64,000 bases of DNA from Plazaster borealis (GCA_021014325.1 CM037457.1:12466538-12530537), one strand, 5' to 3'; positions 22,792 to 35,345 are shown, counted from the first letter of the stretch. Numbers and translations are program-made. Notes: generated by a model from the sequence alone, not told the origin.

Positions 22792-23285
22792 CGGCACATC
22801 CCCCAACCCGGCCCCGATTCAAATTGACTTACTTTTTATTATGTTTCTTGCCCGAGATGTCAGAGTGAACGTCATTAAACGTCCACAAAACGTTCACAAT
22901 TATAATTGATGTTTTGCTGTTAACGCTTCGTGCGATGTAATTTTTGTGTTGTGAAATAAATATTGAATGAATGAATGAATAATTTTGCCGTCATGTTTCT
23001 GTTCATTACAAAATAAAAGTGAAGTTTTAATATAACAGCGACAGAGTCCATCTGTACCAATCGCTCTAAAGTTGTGTAAATAGAGAGTAAAGAGGGTTTA
23101 AGTGCATTGTCAAAACATCTATACAAGATTCTGTAATCTGAAGACTACATTTTAGTTTCTTGTAAATGAAAATCCTATGGAATCATATCTGCATCCAGTA
23201 AAAAAACATCTTATAACTTCATAAATCAATCTAAACCCAACTGTTACAAAAGGCCCTTAAACATTGACGCGGTCTTGCTAATAAT
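22792..23285. repeat. Segmental duplication block X, copy 2
   Basis: It matches 18594-19075, including the GAATGAATG microsatellite and AACAGCGACAGAGT. It follows directly on the 3' flank of paralog 2. Confidence 0.8.
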
Positions 23286-23337
23286 TATGTTTGGTTTATA
23301 CTTTAAAAAAAGAAGAAGCAATTCCTCTTCAAAATCA

Positions 23338-23482
23338 TGTCGGTGTCAAGAGACGCAGCATCCATTTTGGTATCACAAACAATTTGAACCCATAGGGCCC
23401 GTAAACCTTGAATTGTGATGCAGTTTATTCCATGGTTCACCGCGGAGGGCGCAGATGGCTAGCCGGTCAATATTATTTAACA
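23338..23482. repeat. Segmental duplication block Y, copy 2
   Basis: It matches 20283-20505, shortened. Here blocks X and Y are almost adjacent, giving the pre-insertion state of the region interrupted by the palindromic MITE at 19773-20236. Confidence 0.7.
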
Positions 23483-24401
23483 TCAATGCCATGACTGCAC
23501 GATGGACAGTGCACACATTCAGCCAAAGTCACCAAGGTCATCAGAGGTCAATAGTGGCTTATTGATGCAGCTCAGCTGACCCAATCTATACAATGTAATT
23601 AACTCAATGGCAACCTCGTCCCGTCCCCATGGCATGTTTACAATAGTAAACCCTGTGAGGGAAACTCCTTACTTGGACCCTGATTGGACAACTTCTGGTG
23701 TACACAAGTCCAACGTAAACATGTTAATTAAGTTGTACTCATTCAGTATTCACCATGTTCACAGCCAGACTATATTCTAATTTGCACGTATCCAACAAAT
23801 TTGGATATGCAAATGATCCAATACCAGGGCGAGAGAGCGGTCAACCTCGTATTGCTCGACACACCTTGAGGACGAGGTTGACTCAATGGTGGCTTGATGG
23901 CGTCCGCAGAGTGTCTGCCGGGTCAATTTTACCCCTTGCCTTGTCTGTTTGCTCTGTGCCTCTATTCATGTATTTCCACTTGACTGATTTTGTTACACTT
24001 TTATACCTGTTCATGTGTGTTATCTTGTCATTTAGCCTTCGAGAAAGACTCTGCTAGGGTCGAAACGTCAGGCCATTAACTGTTTTTTGTAGAAATAACC
24101 AAGTCTGTACAAAACCTGAACAACTTGACCCACACACAGCATTGCAGCTCAGTGCCTCTCACTGGCTTGACTCCAAAATATTTGGGTGTCGGCCGAAGTC
24201 CTGCGGAATACGACTGCAGAATACACCATGAACACCGAGTAAGTATAAAAATGTTAATCAATTTTAACGAAACATTCTGACCATGTAAAATTCAAGCAGT
24301 ATTCAATGTTTTCCTAGTTTAGTCACCACATGCACGCAGTAGAAAAGCCGTGAGTTCTCAAAATTTTAAGAAATTTTGTTGCAGGGAAAAGAAAACCAAA
24401 A
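23483..24401. other. No gene recognised; repeat-like sequence
   Basis: A 100-codon frame at 23755 shows no known domain and is probably chance. Near 24030-24075 the segment CTCTGCTAGGGTCGAAACGTC resembles the GAAAC-ending hairpins seen in other repeats here. About 24240-24340 resembles 37990-38090. Confidence 0.4.
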
Positions 24402-24470
24402 CAACTTCGCGCAAGACGAATCAGACCTGTGTCCAAAATAGCATCAAAAGCAGAAACAGCCTATAGAAAC
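24402..24470 (+). pseudogene. C-terminal fragment of a sulfotransferase-like paralog
   Basis: About 60 bases match the last codons of paralogs 2 and 3 (ACTTCGCGCAAGACGAATCA, then AGCATCAAAAGCAGAAACAG). The sequence upstream is unrelated, so only the tail was copied, together with the 3' flank. It cannot encode a protein alone. Confidence 0.8.
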
Positions 24471-25128
24471 GAAACATTGTTATCTTTAGATGCTGATTAT
24501 ATGAATTTATCACTAGGCATATTAGGCCTATGTCTTATAAAATGGTATTGAAACTACTCTTTGTTTCTGTCTACAAAGTTATAAAGGTACCAGACATTCG
24601 GTAGCAGGTGTAATACAAACTGTTATTAGTCGGTAAGTTTTGTCCATAAGTATTTTTTGGACGAGAATTTCGTTCCCTTTCTAATTGTTTATTGATGTTA
24701 GATCATCTTTTTTTCTGGAATGTTCTTTCTGATGAGGCTTGATGTTTCGCACAGCGTTGTTATCTATGTGAAAGTAACGTTTTATAAGAACTTATTATTA
24801 TGCTACCGGTATTACTATAAATAAAATGAAAGGTTAAAACAATTAAACAACTGCGACCTTAATTCATATAGAAAGACCATTTGAACGGTTAACTCCTAAA
24901 AAATAAATCTCCATTGAGATACTCTCAAACAAAGGGAAATTTACAGGCCAATGTTGGACTAGTGAAGAACCGCGTGAAATAAAGCCAAATTCACGGGACA
25001 GAAAAAAACACGAACTACAGACTACCCCGATTACTGCTTTATTTCAATTGATATATTTGAGCTAATATTAATCAATCAATATTAGGCCTAATCAATTGCA
25101 CAATCGGTTGCACAGAGGGTTCAGTGCC
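24471..25128. repeat. Duplicate of the paralog 2 3' flank
   Basis: This is the second copy of the sequence at 22163-22790. It ends at TTGCACAGAGGGTTCAGTGC, matching the end of similarity in the first copy. Confidence 0.8.
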
Positions 25129-25199
25129 CAAAGCAGCCGACAAATGGCCGACATTACTGAATTTCCAGAGTCAACTAACTGGAGATGATGCATCAAAAC

Positions 25200-26248
25200 G
25201 GTGTTTAGGTGTCAGGACACTTCGTACCTTTGCCACTTCGTACCCTGGACACTTCGTACCTTTTGCAAGGCATGCGAAGTGACTTTGGACACTTCGTACC
25301 TCTTCTCAGAGCCACACATATTCAAAAAGAGATAACGGTGATTTCGGTGATTTGTCAAGAAAGTTAATAAACAAGTTTAATTTTTCTAAATCAAATTTTG
25401 AATGTAAAAAAAATGCATTGCTTAAAAAAAAAATACACTTATTTTTAGATCAATTTTATAAAAACCAATTTCTAAAACAATCAGTGAAAAAGTTAAAGCT
25501 GGAAAGTATTCAACATCATATTTACGTGTCGAGAAAATGAAAACATAAAACAAAAATATCGGGTTTCCCAAATACAAAACCAGTACACTTTTAGATCAAT
25601 TTTATAAAAACCAATTTCTAAAACAATCAGTGAAATGAAACATTTAAAATCATTTAACCCCCAAAAAGTTAAAGCTGGGAAGTATTCAATATCATATTTA
25701 AGTGTCGAGAAAATGAAAAAAATAAAAAAATATATCGGGTTTCCCAAATACAAAACCAGTACACTTTTAGATCAATTTTATAAAAACCAACTTCTAAAAC
25801 AATCAGTGAAATGAAACATTTAAAAGTCATTAAAAAAGTTAAAGCTGGAAAGTATTCAATATCATATTTACGTGCCAAGATAATGAGAACATAAAAAACA
25901 AAAATATAGGGTTTACAAAATACGGACAATATAAAGGTATTTTCAAGCTATTTTTATACAATAAAAATAATAACATTTCACATTAAAAAGGACATTCACA
26001 TAATTAAACAAAATGAAAATTCATTCAAGTATCATTTTTGTATCTCAACGAACATTATCTTATTAAGGAAATACCCATTTTACTGAAGGTACGAAGTGAC
26101 TCGGCTGAAGTGCGAAGTGACTCAGCTGATGGTCACTTCGTACCCCGCCCACGGTACGAAGTGACCAATTTGGTTACGGTACGAAGTGTCCCGAAGGTAC
26201 GAAGTGTCCAGGGTACGAAGTGGCAAAGGATACGAAGTGTCCGACATC
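25200..26248. mobile_element. 1.05 kb element with arrays of CACTTCGTACC at both ends
   Basis: Left and right ends are inverted complements over about 50 bases (GGACACTTCGTACCTTTGCC and onward). The left end carries four CACTTCGTACC motifs. The right end carries about seven in inverted orientation and one forward. The 9-base CATCAAAAC stands on both sides (25191-25199 and 26249-26257) and is a candidate target duplication, a length typical of Mutator-like elements. The interior is AT-rich and contains three copies of a roughly 170 bp repeat (25434-25930: ACACTTTTAGATCAATTTTA, AAACAATCAGTGAAATGAAA, GTTAAAGCTGG). No transposase is encoded. The motif arrays look like multimerised transposase-binding sites (inference). 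Confidence 0.85.
25434..25930. repeat. Minisatellite of about 170 bp inside the 25.2 kb element
   Basis: Three units, each with TTTTAGATCAATTTTATAAA, AAACAATCAGTGAAA, AAGTTAAAGCTGG and AGTATTCAATATCATATTTA-type words. Frames on both strands are artefacts of the repetition. Confidence 0.8.
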
Positions 26249-26473
26249 CATCAAAACTTACGCGAGTTCGAGTGCTTCCAGTGAGAGATCAAGCACCTCG
26301 ACACAGGCGTTTTTTTAAACCGAGAGATTTAACAATTCTGTCATTTTAGTTTACATTTGCACTCAACTAACGGATAAAACAACGTCTTACAGCAAAACAG
26401 TACAGTGTCGCACCCCACCACTCTGCAATTTTTTTTATTTAAAAAAATATGTTTTTAAAACATCATCCGCCAC

Positions 26474-26735
26474 TTTAAAGGCACCGTACACCGTTTGGTA
26501 ATTAGAGGTAATTTCTCACTAAAATAATAAAAACTTCTTGCAAGAAGTTTTTATTCCTATCTGAAAGCACACAAATTTGTACAACAAGGGTGTTTTTTCT
26601 TTCATCATTTTCTTGCAACTTCGATGACCAATTGAGCCCAAATTTTCACAGGCTTGTTATTTTATGCATATGTTGGGATACACCAAATGAGAACACTGGT
26701 CTTTGACAATTACCAAACGTGTACGATGCCTTTAA
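26474..26735 (-). mobile_element. TTAA-flanked MITE, internally deleted copy
   Basis: The structure is TTTAA, AGGCACCGTACACCGTTTGG, then a shortened interior with the CTTCTTGCAAGAAG hairpin, then CCAAACGTGTACGATGCCT and TTAA. It is in reverse orientation to the copy at 10366 and lacks about 110 interior bases next to the left end. Confidence 0.85.
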
Positions 26736-27015
26736 GTAATGACTGAACGAATAACAAAAATGGTTCGGCCCGATCACCGATCATTGTTAACATCAGACAT
26801 AGTTGTTATTTTGTCTTTAAATAAACAATTTAGGCCTATTGATTATCGACTATTTAAAAAAGAAATTGTTTGCCTTATTATATGGGTCACGGTAGTTGAC
26901 ACGACCAATAATGCCACGACTAACATTATGAAACACGCACTCCTTACGCACTTGGGCGCATGCCCTACCCGCACTTGGGCGCATGCCGATAAGCACTTGG
27001 ACGCAGCCTAGCCAG

Positions 27016-30000
27016 CAGCCGATTTCACGAAAGTAGTGCGTAACTTGCGCCATGTCGTAAAGTTACGCCATGTAAATGTTGCGCAGCTGCGCCACTTCCT
27101 TAAGTTGCATTTCACGAAACTTGACTTAGCTGCGCAACTTATATCTACCTTTTCAACGACTGTTGCCTGAATCCGATGGGAAAAATGCAACAGAGCGGCC
27201 ATTTTAAATCGCGATCTTTCTTTTAGCACACGGACGGCGACAACAACATGTTTCATGCAGTCTAGTGAAGTGTCAACGGAAGTGTTCGGATAAAGATGGC
27301 TCAACTTGGACCACTAACTACTTTTATTTGGACACGTAAGTTTGTAAGAATTTATAGAAATGACTAGTAAAGGGTTCAATGATTAATAGTATCAAACACT
27401 CGCTGCTTTTCACGTTATTTTTAACAGAAATTTACAAACACTGACGACGAAAGGACGATCTTGACTGTGTACGTGGGTGGGATCGTGTGATGATACGTCT
27501 GTGTATACACGAGTGCGGACATGTCGTATCTATTTCTACCTCCATGTTTGTATCAAACTCAACAATTATACCTTGTGTAATACTGTGGCCTTCGTTGACT
27601 TTTAGCCGTTGATTTTGTTTGAAGTATAACGCAATGACACCATGTATAACGTGCATAAACATACACATTTTGGGGATTAATAAGGAGTAGAACTTTCACT
27701 ACAATAGTTATGGTACAAAATACCAAGTGATAAAACACATTACAAACAAGTACACGTAGTACGTAGTACTAGATGTACTAGTAGCTAGCTAGCTAGCTCA
27801 AAATGGTACATTTTGGAACTTCGGCAGCTCAATATTCTCATGTAGATGTCGACGATTGTTATTGCAAAATTTCAATCATGGTGGAGTTTTTTGTCAAATG
27901 GTTTAATAATTGAGTGTTATGTTGCTGTCACTTTGTGGCCAATTGTTTTCCCCCCTTATTTTATGTTTCCTTGCACTCGATAACTTTAATTAATTAATTA
28001 ATTATTATTTTGTGTGTGTGTGAAATTGCTGGTTTGAAAATGGGGCTTAATTATAACAAACCCAATCACCATATCCCACACTAATTTTCCAACTATCCTA
28101 ACCACTGACATCATCACCTTTTTAACATATTTTTGTTTATCTTTTCATTTTGTATTTAGATTAAGCTATACTTCAAAAACGCAAGAGAGGGACCCATAGG
28201 AAACTGAATTCATGTCACCAACAGTACCCAAACATGAAGAGTATTCAAGTCGGATTTGATACCACAGGACCAGTGTCTTCTTGTTTGGTTTTCCTTCAAA
28301 ATACTCCATGAAGAGTTTTGACTTCCATAATATCAGAGGAGAGGAACATTATTTATTCATGAGGTGTGAAGAGGAAATATTTCAATTTTTATATCTCAAT
28401 ACTTATATCATTGTTTATCTTCAGTACTAAATAATTGCATTTGTTTTAAACATTAAACCAATAAAAGGGTGATTAATGTTGTTGCCAAAAATAAACAAAA
28501 CTTGTTAATACTCTTTTCTGCAAACTCAATATAAATAATAGGTTCAACTAATTGCAATTAGTATTTAAAAAAACCTTTCATTTAACAAGAAAGTTATTTT
28601 CTTATGGGAAAATCAACAACACAAGTGGTTTGGTCCAACAAGTAGACCTCTTTTTGGTAGAATATATTATGCACAGTGAATTTAGACAACTCAATTAAAG
28701 TTTTTGTTTCCCTGTATTACTTCTCACTCAATATACAGCACAACATCCATTATTAGATGTCATGAGAGGATGGAGATGTCAAGGAGATGGAGAAGAAGAT
28801 GAAGTCGTGTTCAAGGAGTTCCGTGTGTCATTCTCAGAGTCATCCAAAATTATTTTCCCAGCAAACTGGAAGATTGTTTCAAAGACTTAGTTTAGTTAAT
28901 GAAATCAAACTAAGGGCCCCAAAGTATGGGATTATATTCAAAGATGACTAATAAGCTTGTTAGTTTTAAATAATTCAGTTATAACTATAAGTTAGAAAAC
29001 CCACACAATCCAAAATATGTTTACCAACATCACAAGCAAGTTTGACCATTTCCAGGGGCCTACACCCTTTTTACAACAGCAAATCCTGTCCATTTAATTG
29101 AACAAAATAAAAACCATTTTCTTCAAATATTTTGTAAAATTCTTTTGAAATGTTTTAAAGACAAACTTTGTGATTCCCATTACTTACATTTCATCTTCTG
29201 ACAGCTAATTTTAGCTGATAGCGTCGTGTATTTTTTTAAACAATTCTTCATAATCTTTTTTTTTTGGAGGGGGACGTTGAATTTGTTTTTTCTGTTGGTT
29301 TCTGAACAATAACAAGTATTAAACTATACTATATCTTGCTCCAATAAATATAATTTCATTTAAACAGTTTTCTTCAAACTTGTCTTTTTTTGTGTAGTTG
29401 AATGTATTTATTTTATTTAGATGTGGAAGGAAAAATAAAATGTTTATAAGTGAAATGGAAAATTCATTAAAAAAATGAATTTAAATTAATTTATTTTAAC
29501 TTGTCTTTTTTGTATGCAAGTATGGGAGGTAAAATAAAGTTTATGAGTGAAATGAAAAATTAGGATTGATTTCTTGAATCATAAGCACGGAGGGGGGGGG
29601 GGCTGTTTATCGGGACCGATGCATTCATGATTAGCAAATAAATAATGAGAGACTAAAGTGTTTTCTGAAAATGTATTATATGGTTGCAATTACAACCAAC
29701 GAACGCCGGTTTTAATGACCCCAAAAATCGTGGCCGATTTAAACGTTTATTTTCTCCAAAATAACGTGGTTTTTTTTATTGTAAACTTACTTGTAAACCA
29801 ATTGCTGATGAACGTGTTTTTTGTTTTGTTTCCGCTAAAGGAAATACAGAATGCAATATATTTCGATACACACTGAAATAACGTCCCTGCCAAAGGATAG
29901 TGCAGCTACCCGGGCAAAACACGTTGTGCCGTTGGCAGTTTATTAACTTGCGCAGTAAAATACTGACTTACGCCATCAAAATCGAGTGCGTAAGTTGCGC

Positions 30001-30149
30001 CATTTTTGTGGCGCAACTTTCAGCCTTGCGCCACTTTCAGACGTGGCGTAACTTTCGTGAAATCGATCAAAACTTAGTGGCGCAACTTACGCACTAAACG
30101 TTGCGCAAGTGGACTTACGCAGTTGCGTAAAGTTTCGTGAAATCGGCTG
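27016..30149. mobile_element. 3.13 kb non-autonomous inverted-repeat element, copy 1
   Basis: The ends are CAGCCGATTTCACGAAA and TTTCGTGAAATCGGCTG, a perfect inverted repeat, flanked by CAG on both sides (27013-27015 and 30150-30152). Subterminal regions of 150-250 bases are dense in variants of TTGCGCAACTTACGC in both orientations. The interior contains ATGGCTCAACTTGGACC at 27296 followed at 27336 by a perfect-looking donor (GTAAGT), and an acceptor-like TTTTTAACAG near 27420, but only stops follow in frame. There is no transposase. A near-identical copy follows at 30203. The three-base target duplication resembles CACTA or Harbinger/Academ-type elements, but I cannot assign a superfamily. 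Confidence 0.85.
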
Positions 30150-30202
30150 CAGGCATGGTCCTTGCCCTATGATTATACCATAGAGCTATATATATTGACC
30201 AG

Positions 30203-33200
30203 CAGCCGATTTCACGAAAGTAGTGCGTAACTTGCGCCATGTCGTAAAGTTACGCCATGTAAATGTTGCGCAGCTGCGCCACTTCCTTAAGTTGCATTTC
30301 ACGAAACTTGACTTAGCTGCGCAACTTATAGCTACCTTTTCAACGACTGTTGCCTGAATCCGATGGGAAAAATGCAACAGAGCGGCCATTTTAAATCGCG
30401 ATCTTTTTTAGCACACGGCGACAACAACATGTTTCATGCAGTCTAGTGAAGTGTCAACGGAAGTGTTCGGATAAAGATGGCTCAACTTGGACCACTAACT
30501 ACTTTTATTTGGACACGTAAGTTTGTAAGAATTTATAGAAATGACTAGTAAAGGGTTCAATGATTAATAGTATCAAACACTCGCTGCTTTTCACGTTATT
30601 TTTAACAGAAATTTACAAACACTGACGACGAAAGGACGATCTTGACTGTGTTAGTGTGTACGTGGGTGGGATCGTGTGATGATACGTCTGTGTATACACG
30701 AGTGCGGACATGTCGTATCTATTTCTACCTCCATGTTTGTATCAAACTCAACAATTTTACCTTGTGTAATACTGTGGCCTTCGTTGACTTTTAGCCGTTG
30801 ATTTTGTTTGAAGTATAACGCAATGACACCATGTATAACGTGCATAAACATACACATTTTGGGGATTAATAAGGAGTAGAACTTTCACTACAATAGTTAT
30901 GGTACAAAATACCAAGTGATAAAACACATTACAAACAAGTACACGTAGTACGTAGTACTAGATGTACTAGTAGCTAGCTAGCTAGCTCAAAATGGTACAT
31001 TTTGGAACTTCGGCAGCTCAATATTCTCATGTAGATGTCGACGATTGTTATTGCAAAATTTCAACCATGGTGGAGTTTTTTGTCAAATGGTTTAATAATT
31101 GAGTGTTATGTTGCTGTCACTTTGTGGCCAATTGTTTTCCCCCCTTATTTTATGTTTCCTTGCACTCGATAACTTTAATTAATTAATTAATTATTATTTT
31201 GTGTGTGTGTGAAATTGCTGGTTTGAAAATGGGGCTTAATTATAACAAACCCAATCACCATATCCCACACTAATTTTCCAACTATCCTAACCACTGACAT
31301 CATCACCTTTTTAACATATTTTTGTTTATCTTTTCATTTTGTATTTAGATTAAGCTATACTTCAAAAACGCAAGAGAGGGACCCATAGGAAACTGAATTC
31401 ATGTCACCAACAGTACCCAAACATGAAGAGTATTCAAGTCGGATTTGATACCACAGGACCAGTGTCTTCTTGTTTGGTTTTCCTTCAAAATACTCCATGA
31501 AGAGTTTTGACTTCCATAATATCAGAGGAGAGGAACATTATTTATTCATGAGGTGTGAAGAGGAAATATTTCAATTTTTATATCTCAATACTTATATCAT
31601 TGTTTATCTTCAGTACTAAATAATTGCATTTGTTTTAAACATTAAACCAATAAAAGGGTGATTTATGTTGTTGCCAAAAATAAACAAAACTTGTTAATAC
31701 TCTTTTCTGCAAACTCAATATAAATAATAGGTTCAACTAATTGCAATTAGTATTTAAAAACCTTTCATTTAACAAGAAAGTTATTTTCTTATGGGAAAAT
31801 CAACAACACAAGTGGTTTGGTCCAACAAGTAGACCTCTTTTTGGTAGAATATATTATGCACAGTGAATTTAGACAACTCAATTAAAGTTTTTGTTTCCCT
31901 GTATTACTTCTCACTCAATATACAGCACAACATCCATTATTAGATGTCATGAGAGGATGGAGATGTCAAGGAGATGGAGAAGAAGATGAAGTCGTGTTCA
32001 AGGAGTTCCGTGTGTCATTCTCAGAGTCATCCAAAAATTATTTTCCCAGCAAACTGGAAGATTGTTTCAAAGACTTAGTTTAGTTAATGAAATCAAACTA
32101 AGGGCCCCAAAGTATGGGATTATATTCAAAGATGACTAATAAGCTTGTTAGTTTTAAATAATTCAGTTATAACTATAAGTTAGAAAACCCACACAATCCA
32201 AAATATGTTTACCAACATCACAAGCAAGTTTGACCATTTCCAGGGGCCTACACCCTTTTTACAACAGCAAATCCTGTCCATTTAATTGAACAAAATAAAA
32301 ACCATTTTCTTCAAATATTTTGTAAAATTCTTTTGAAATGTTTTAAAGACAAACTTTGTGATTCCCATTACTTACATTTCATCTTCTGACAGCTAATTTT
32401 AGCTGATAGCGTCGTGTATTTTTTTAAACAATTCTTCATAATCTTTTTTTTTTTTGGAGGGGGACGTTGAATTTGTTTTTTCTGTTGGTTTCTGAACAAT
32501 AACAAGTATTAAACTATACTATATCTTGCTCCAATAAATATAATTTCATTTAAACAGTTTTCTTCAAACTTGTCTTTTTTTGTGTAGTTGAATGTATTTA
32601 TTTTATTTAGATGTGGAAGGAAAAATAAAATGTTTATAAGTGAAATGGAAAATTCATTAAAAAAATGAATTTAAATTAATTTATTTTAACTTGTCTTTTT
32701 TGTATGCAAGTATGGGAGGTAAAATAAAGTTTATGAGTGAAATGAAAAATTAGGATTGATTTCTTGAATCATAAGCACGGAGGGGGGGGGGCTGTTTATC
32801 GGGACCGATGCATTCATGATTAGCAAATAAATAATGAGAGACTAAAGTGTTTTCTGAAAATGTATTATATGGTTGCAATTACAACCAACGAACGCCGGTT
32901 TTAATGACCCCAAAAATCGTGGCCGATTTAAACGTTTATTTTCTCCAAAATAACGTGTGTTTTTTATTGTAAACTTACTTGTAAACCAATTGCTGATGAA
33001 CGTGTTTTTTGTTTTGTTTCCGCTAAAGAAAATACAGAATGCAATATATTTCGATACACATTGAAATAACGTCCCTGCCAAAGGACAGTGCAGCCTACCC
33101 GGGCAAAACACGTTGTGCCGTTGGCAGTTTATTAACTTGCGCAATAAAATACTGACTTACGCCATCAAAATCGAGTGCGTAAGTTGCGCCATTTTTGTGG

Positions 33201-33338
33201 CGCAACTTTCAGCCTTGCGCCACTTTCAGACGTGGCGTAACTTTCGTGAAATCGATCAAAACTTAGTGGCGCAACTTACGCACTAAACGTTGCGCAAGTG
33301 GACTTACGCAGTTGCGTAAAGTTTCGTGAAATCGGCTG
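30203..33338. mobile_element. 3.13 kb non-autonomous inverted-repeat element, copy 2
   Basis: Same ends and interior as the element at 27016, about 99 percent identical by eye. Differences include an 8-base insertion near 30650, a 6-base deletion near 30414 and homopolymer length changes. It is flanked by CAG on both sides (30200-30202 and 33339-33341) and sits inside the left arm of the hAT-like element at 30179. Removing it with one CAG restores that arm, which proves the 3-bp target duplication. Same orientation as copy 1 and only about 50 bases from it. Confidence 0.85.
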
Positions 33339-33611
33339 CAGAGCGCTAACTTGCTCCTCGTTTAGAAGCCTCCCTGGGCGCAGACATGTTTGATGTGGTG
33401 CGTGACTACGGGACGATTTTAATTTTAAGAGAACACACATGGCCGCGAAAATTTTGCATTCGGCGTGCGCGCTTACTTACGCGACTGCCCATTCGCGTAC
33501 GTCCGCGTTATGGGCCACTTCATAGCGCTGCCTAATGTTTGTGCTAATAAAAAATAAGGCCTCTCTTGTTAAGTTGATTATAATATGACTAAATTGTTTT
33601 ATTATTTGTCC

Positions 33612-34587
33612 TTAAAGGGACATACCATCCTCGTTGGGCGATTTTGGGCGATTTTGGACGGTAACATAGACAAAGGCATGACAAGAAAGGTCTTCCAAAA
33701 GTAGAATATAAACCTCCACAACAAGAACCCATAAATTTGGCCGATTTTTGAGTTATTTCAAGGAAAACGTAGGTCACGTGACTTTTCTGCTTCAAAAAAT
33801 TGAAACCGAAAAGTCACGTGACCATTCAGCTAGTTTTATTTCCATCCGTATAATTTTGTTATTACTGAACCAAATTACATTCTGATTCTTGGCAATTGTC
33901 TGTGAATAAACAACAAAAGTATATATTGAAATTGTGGATCAAACTTATTAATAATGATAGGAATTGCATTTCAAAACTGACTTTACGAGAGTCCGGGAAA
34001 GGGACCGTGGCCGGCTCGACTCATGTATCCGGCCGTGGCCGGCCCGGGGCTCAACAGCCCATTACGACATCCATAATCTCAGTGTGTTTTAACAAACAAC
34101 TCATCAAGTGATATGATCCGGAACTTGAGCAGCTAGATCACTAATATTCAGAGCTCGGTGTACTGTCAGATTTAGCCCTACCACCACGCCTTTTCCCATG
34201 TTTTGGAAGGTCTTTTGACGATGAGCCTGTATCCATGGCTTGTGGGTTGCGTTGTGACGGACGGACGGTCATGACAGTCTGTTCTGATCTTTTCGTGATA
34301 AAATGTTGACAGACTGGTTCCTTATACGGAGTTATTGCAATTACAATAGTAATGTAGTTGGGGACCAGACTGCTTGAAGTTGAAGTCACTTTTTTGATGA
34401 TTGAAACGGCTGGATATGCGTATACGGTGACCTTTGACCTCTTTTGTTTATTTTGATGATTTCTCGTTAATTACAGGACTTGTGAGTTTCGGGTTTTTTC
34501 GAAAATGTTCACAAAGGTGTACTTTTATACCTTTGAAGTCGTGAACTAAGTAATTTTGTAAAATTTGAGGATGGTATGTCCCTTTAA
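33612..34587. mobile_element. 976 bp TTAA-flanked element
   Basis: The ends are TTAA, AGGGACATACCATCCTC and GAGGATGGTATGTCCCT, TTAA: a 17-base perfect inverted repeat plus a TTAA duplication. The interior has a run of the GTCACGTGAC word in both orientations (33770-33825) and an 82-codon minus-strand frame (34141-34389), rich in Ser and charged residues, without a recognised domain. This is a non-autonomous piggyBac-like element by target site. It is nested in the hAT-like element. Confidence 0.8.
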
Positions 34588-34682
34588 CATACATAGCCTA
34601 TCATAATGTTTCGGTGATAAAGTATAAGCTAGGCCCACTAGACAATATCCATCTATGAAAGCTTGGACAAAAAGATTTATAC

Positions 34683-34715
<33 letters not shown>

Positions 34716-35345
34716 GACATTTATAAGGCGCCGCGCCATATTTAATCAACGATCATTGCTCATATGGCTCTTGTAAACAGGTGAGATTTTAGTGATGTTT
34801 TAAAAAATATGTAGTAGGTGATTGTCTGATGTTGTTACTTACGTCTTTGGAAAAATGCTGAGTAGAACTAAAGCCTTGTTTGGGAGGATTCAATGCTTCA
34901 AGATGTCAAGGGAAAAAGCGAAATCTGCTTCAACGATACACAATATGCAGGCAAGAATGACGAACTAAAAAAACAACGTATACGCGCAAACGCGCCTATT
35001 AAACATGACGCATATGACGCTTGCAGTTTATACGCTCATCAGCAGGTTATGCGTTCACATTTGCTCGCTGCATATTTTGGTTCGATGACGCATAGAAAAG
35101 AACAAACGCACTATCATGCAAATAGCCGTACAATTGCCGTACAAAATTTCAAGCTTTTGTATTGGTTTGTACATAAACATGGATGCGCCCACACGGCATC
35201 AAAACCTAAGTGCTTGTATAACGGGGAGTTAGCGCTCTAGTCAATATATATAGCTCTATGGATTATACATGTACACGTACATTATTATTATCATTAATAC
35301 AACATGACCTCGTGACCCGGTGACTGTAGGCCTACCGCTCTGTGG

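Larger units (their letters stand above)
30179..35260. mobile_element. hAT-like element (8-bp target duplication) carrying two later insertions
   Basis: GATTATAC flanks both ends (30171-30178 and 35261-35268), giving an 8-bp target duplication. The ends are CATAGAGCTATATATATTG and its inverted complement. When the 3.13 kb element is removed from the left arm, the inverted repeat continues through GACCAG and AGCGCTAACT, matching AGTTAGCGCTCTAGTC at the right. An 8-bp duplication is characteristic of hAT elements. Without the insertions at 30203-33338 and 33612-34587 the host element is only about 1 kb and apparently non-coding. A 115-codon frame at 34893 inside it has no recognised domain. Confidence 0.8.

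Noticed and set aside
25352..25929. Short protein frames on both strands near 25.5 kb
   Set aside because: They are products of the AT-rich 170 bp minisatellite inside a transposon.
27008..27304. 98-codon minus-strand frame (and its partner at 30186-30389)
   Set aside because: Lies in the repeat-rich terminus of the 3.13 kb element and is explained by its TTGCGCAAC-type words.
34141..34389. 82-codon minus-strand frame in the 976 bp TTAA element
   Set aside because: Low-complexity Ser/Lys/Arg composition without a domain; too short for a piggyBac transposase fragment I could recognise.
34893..35240. 115-codon frame inside the hAT-like element
   Set aside because: No transposase or other domain is recognisable and no support from a second copy is available here.
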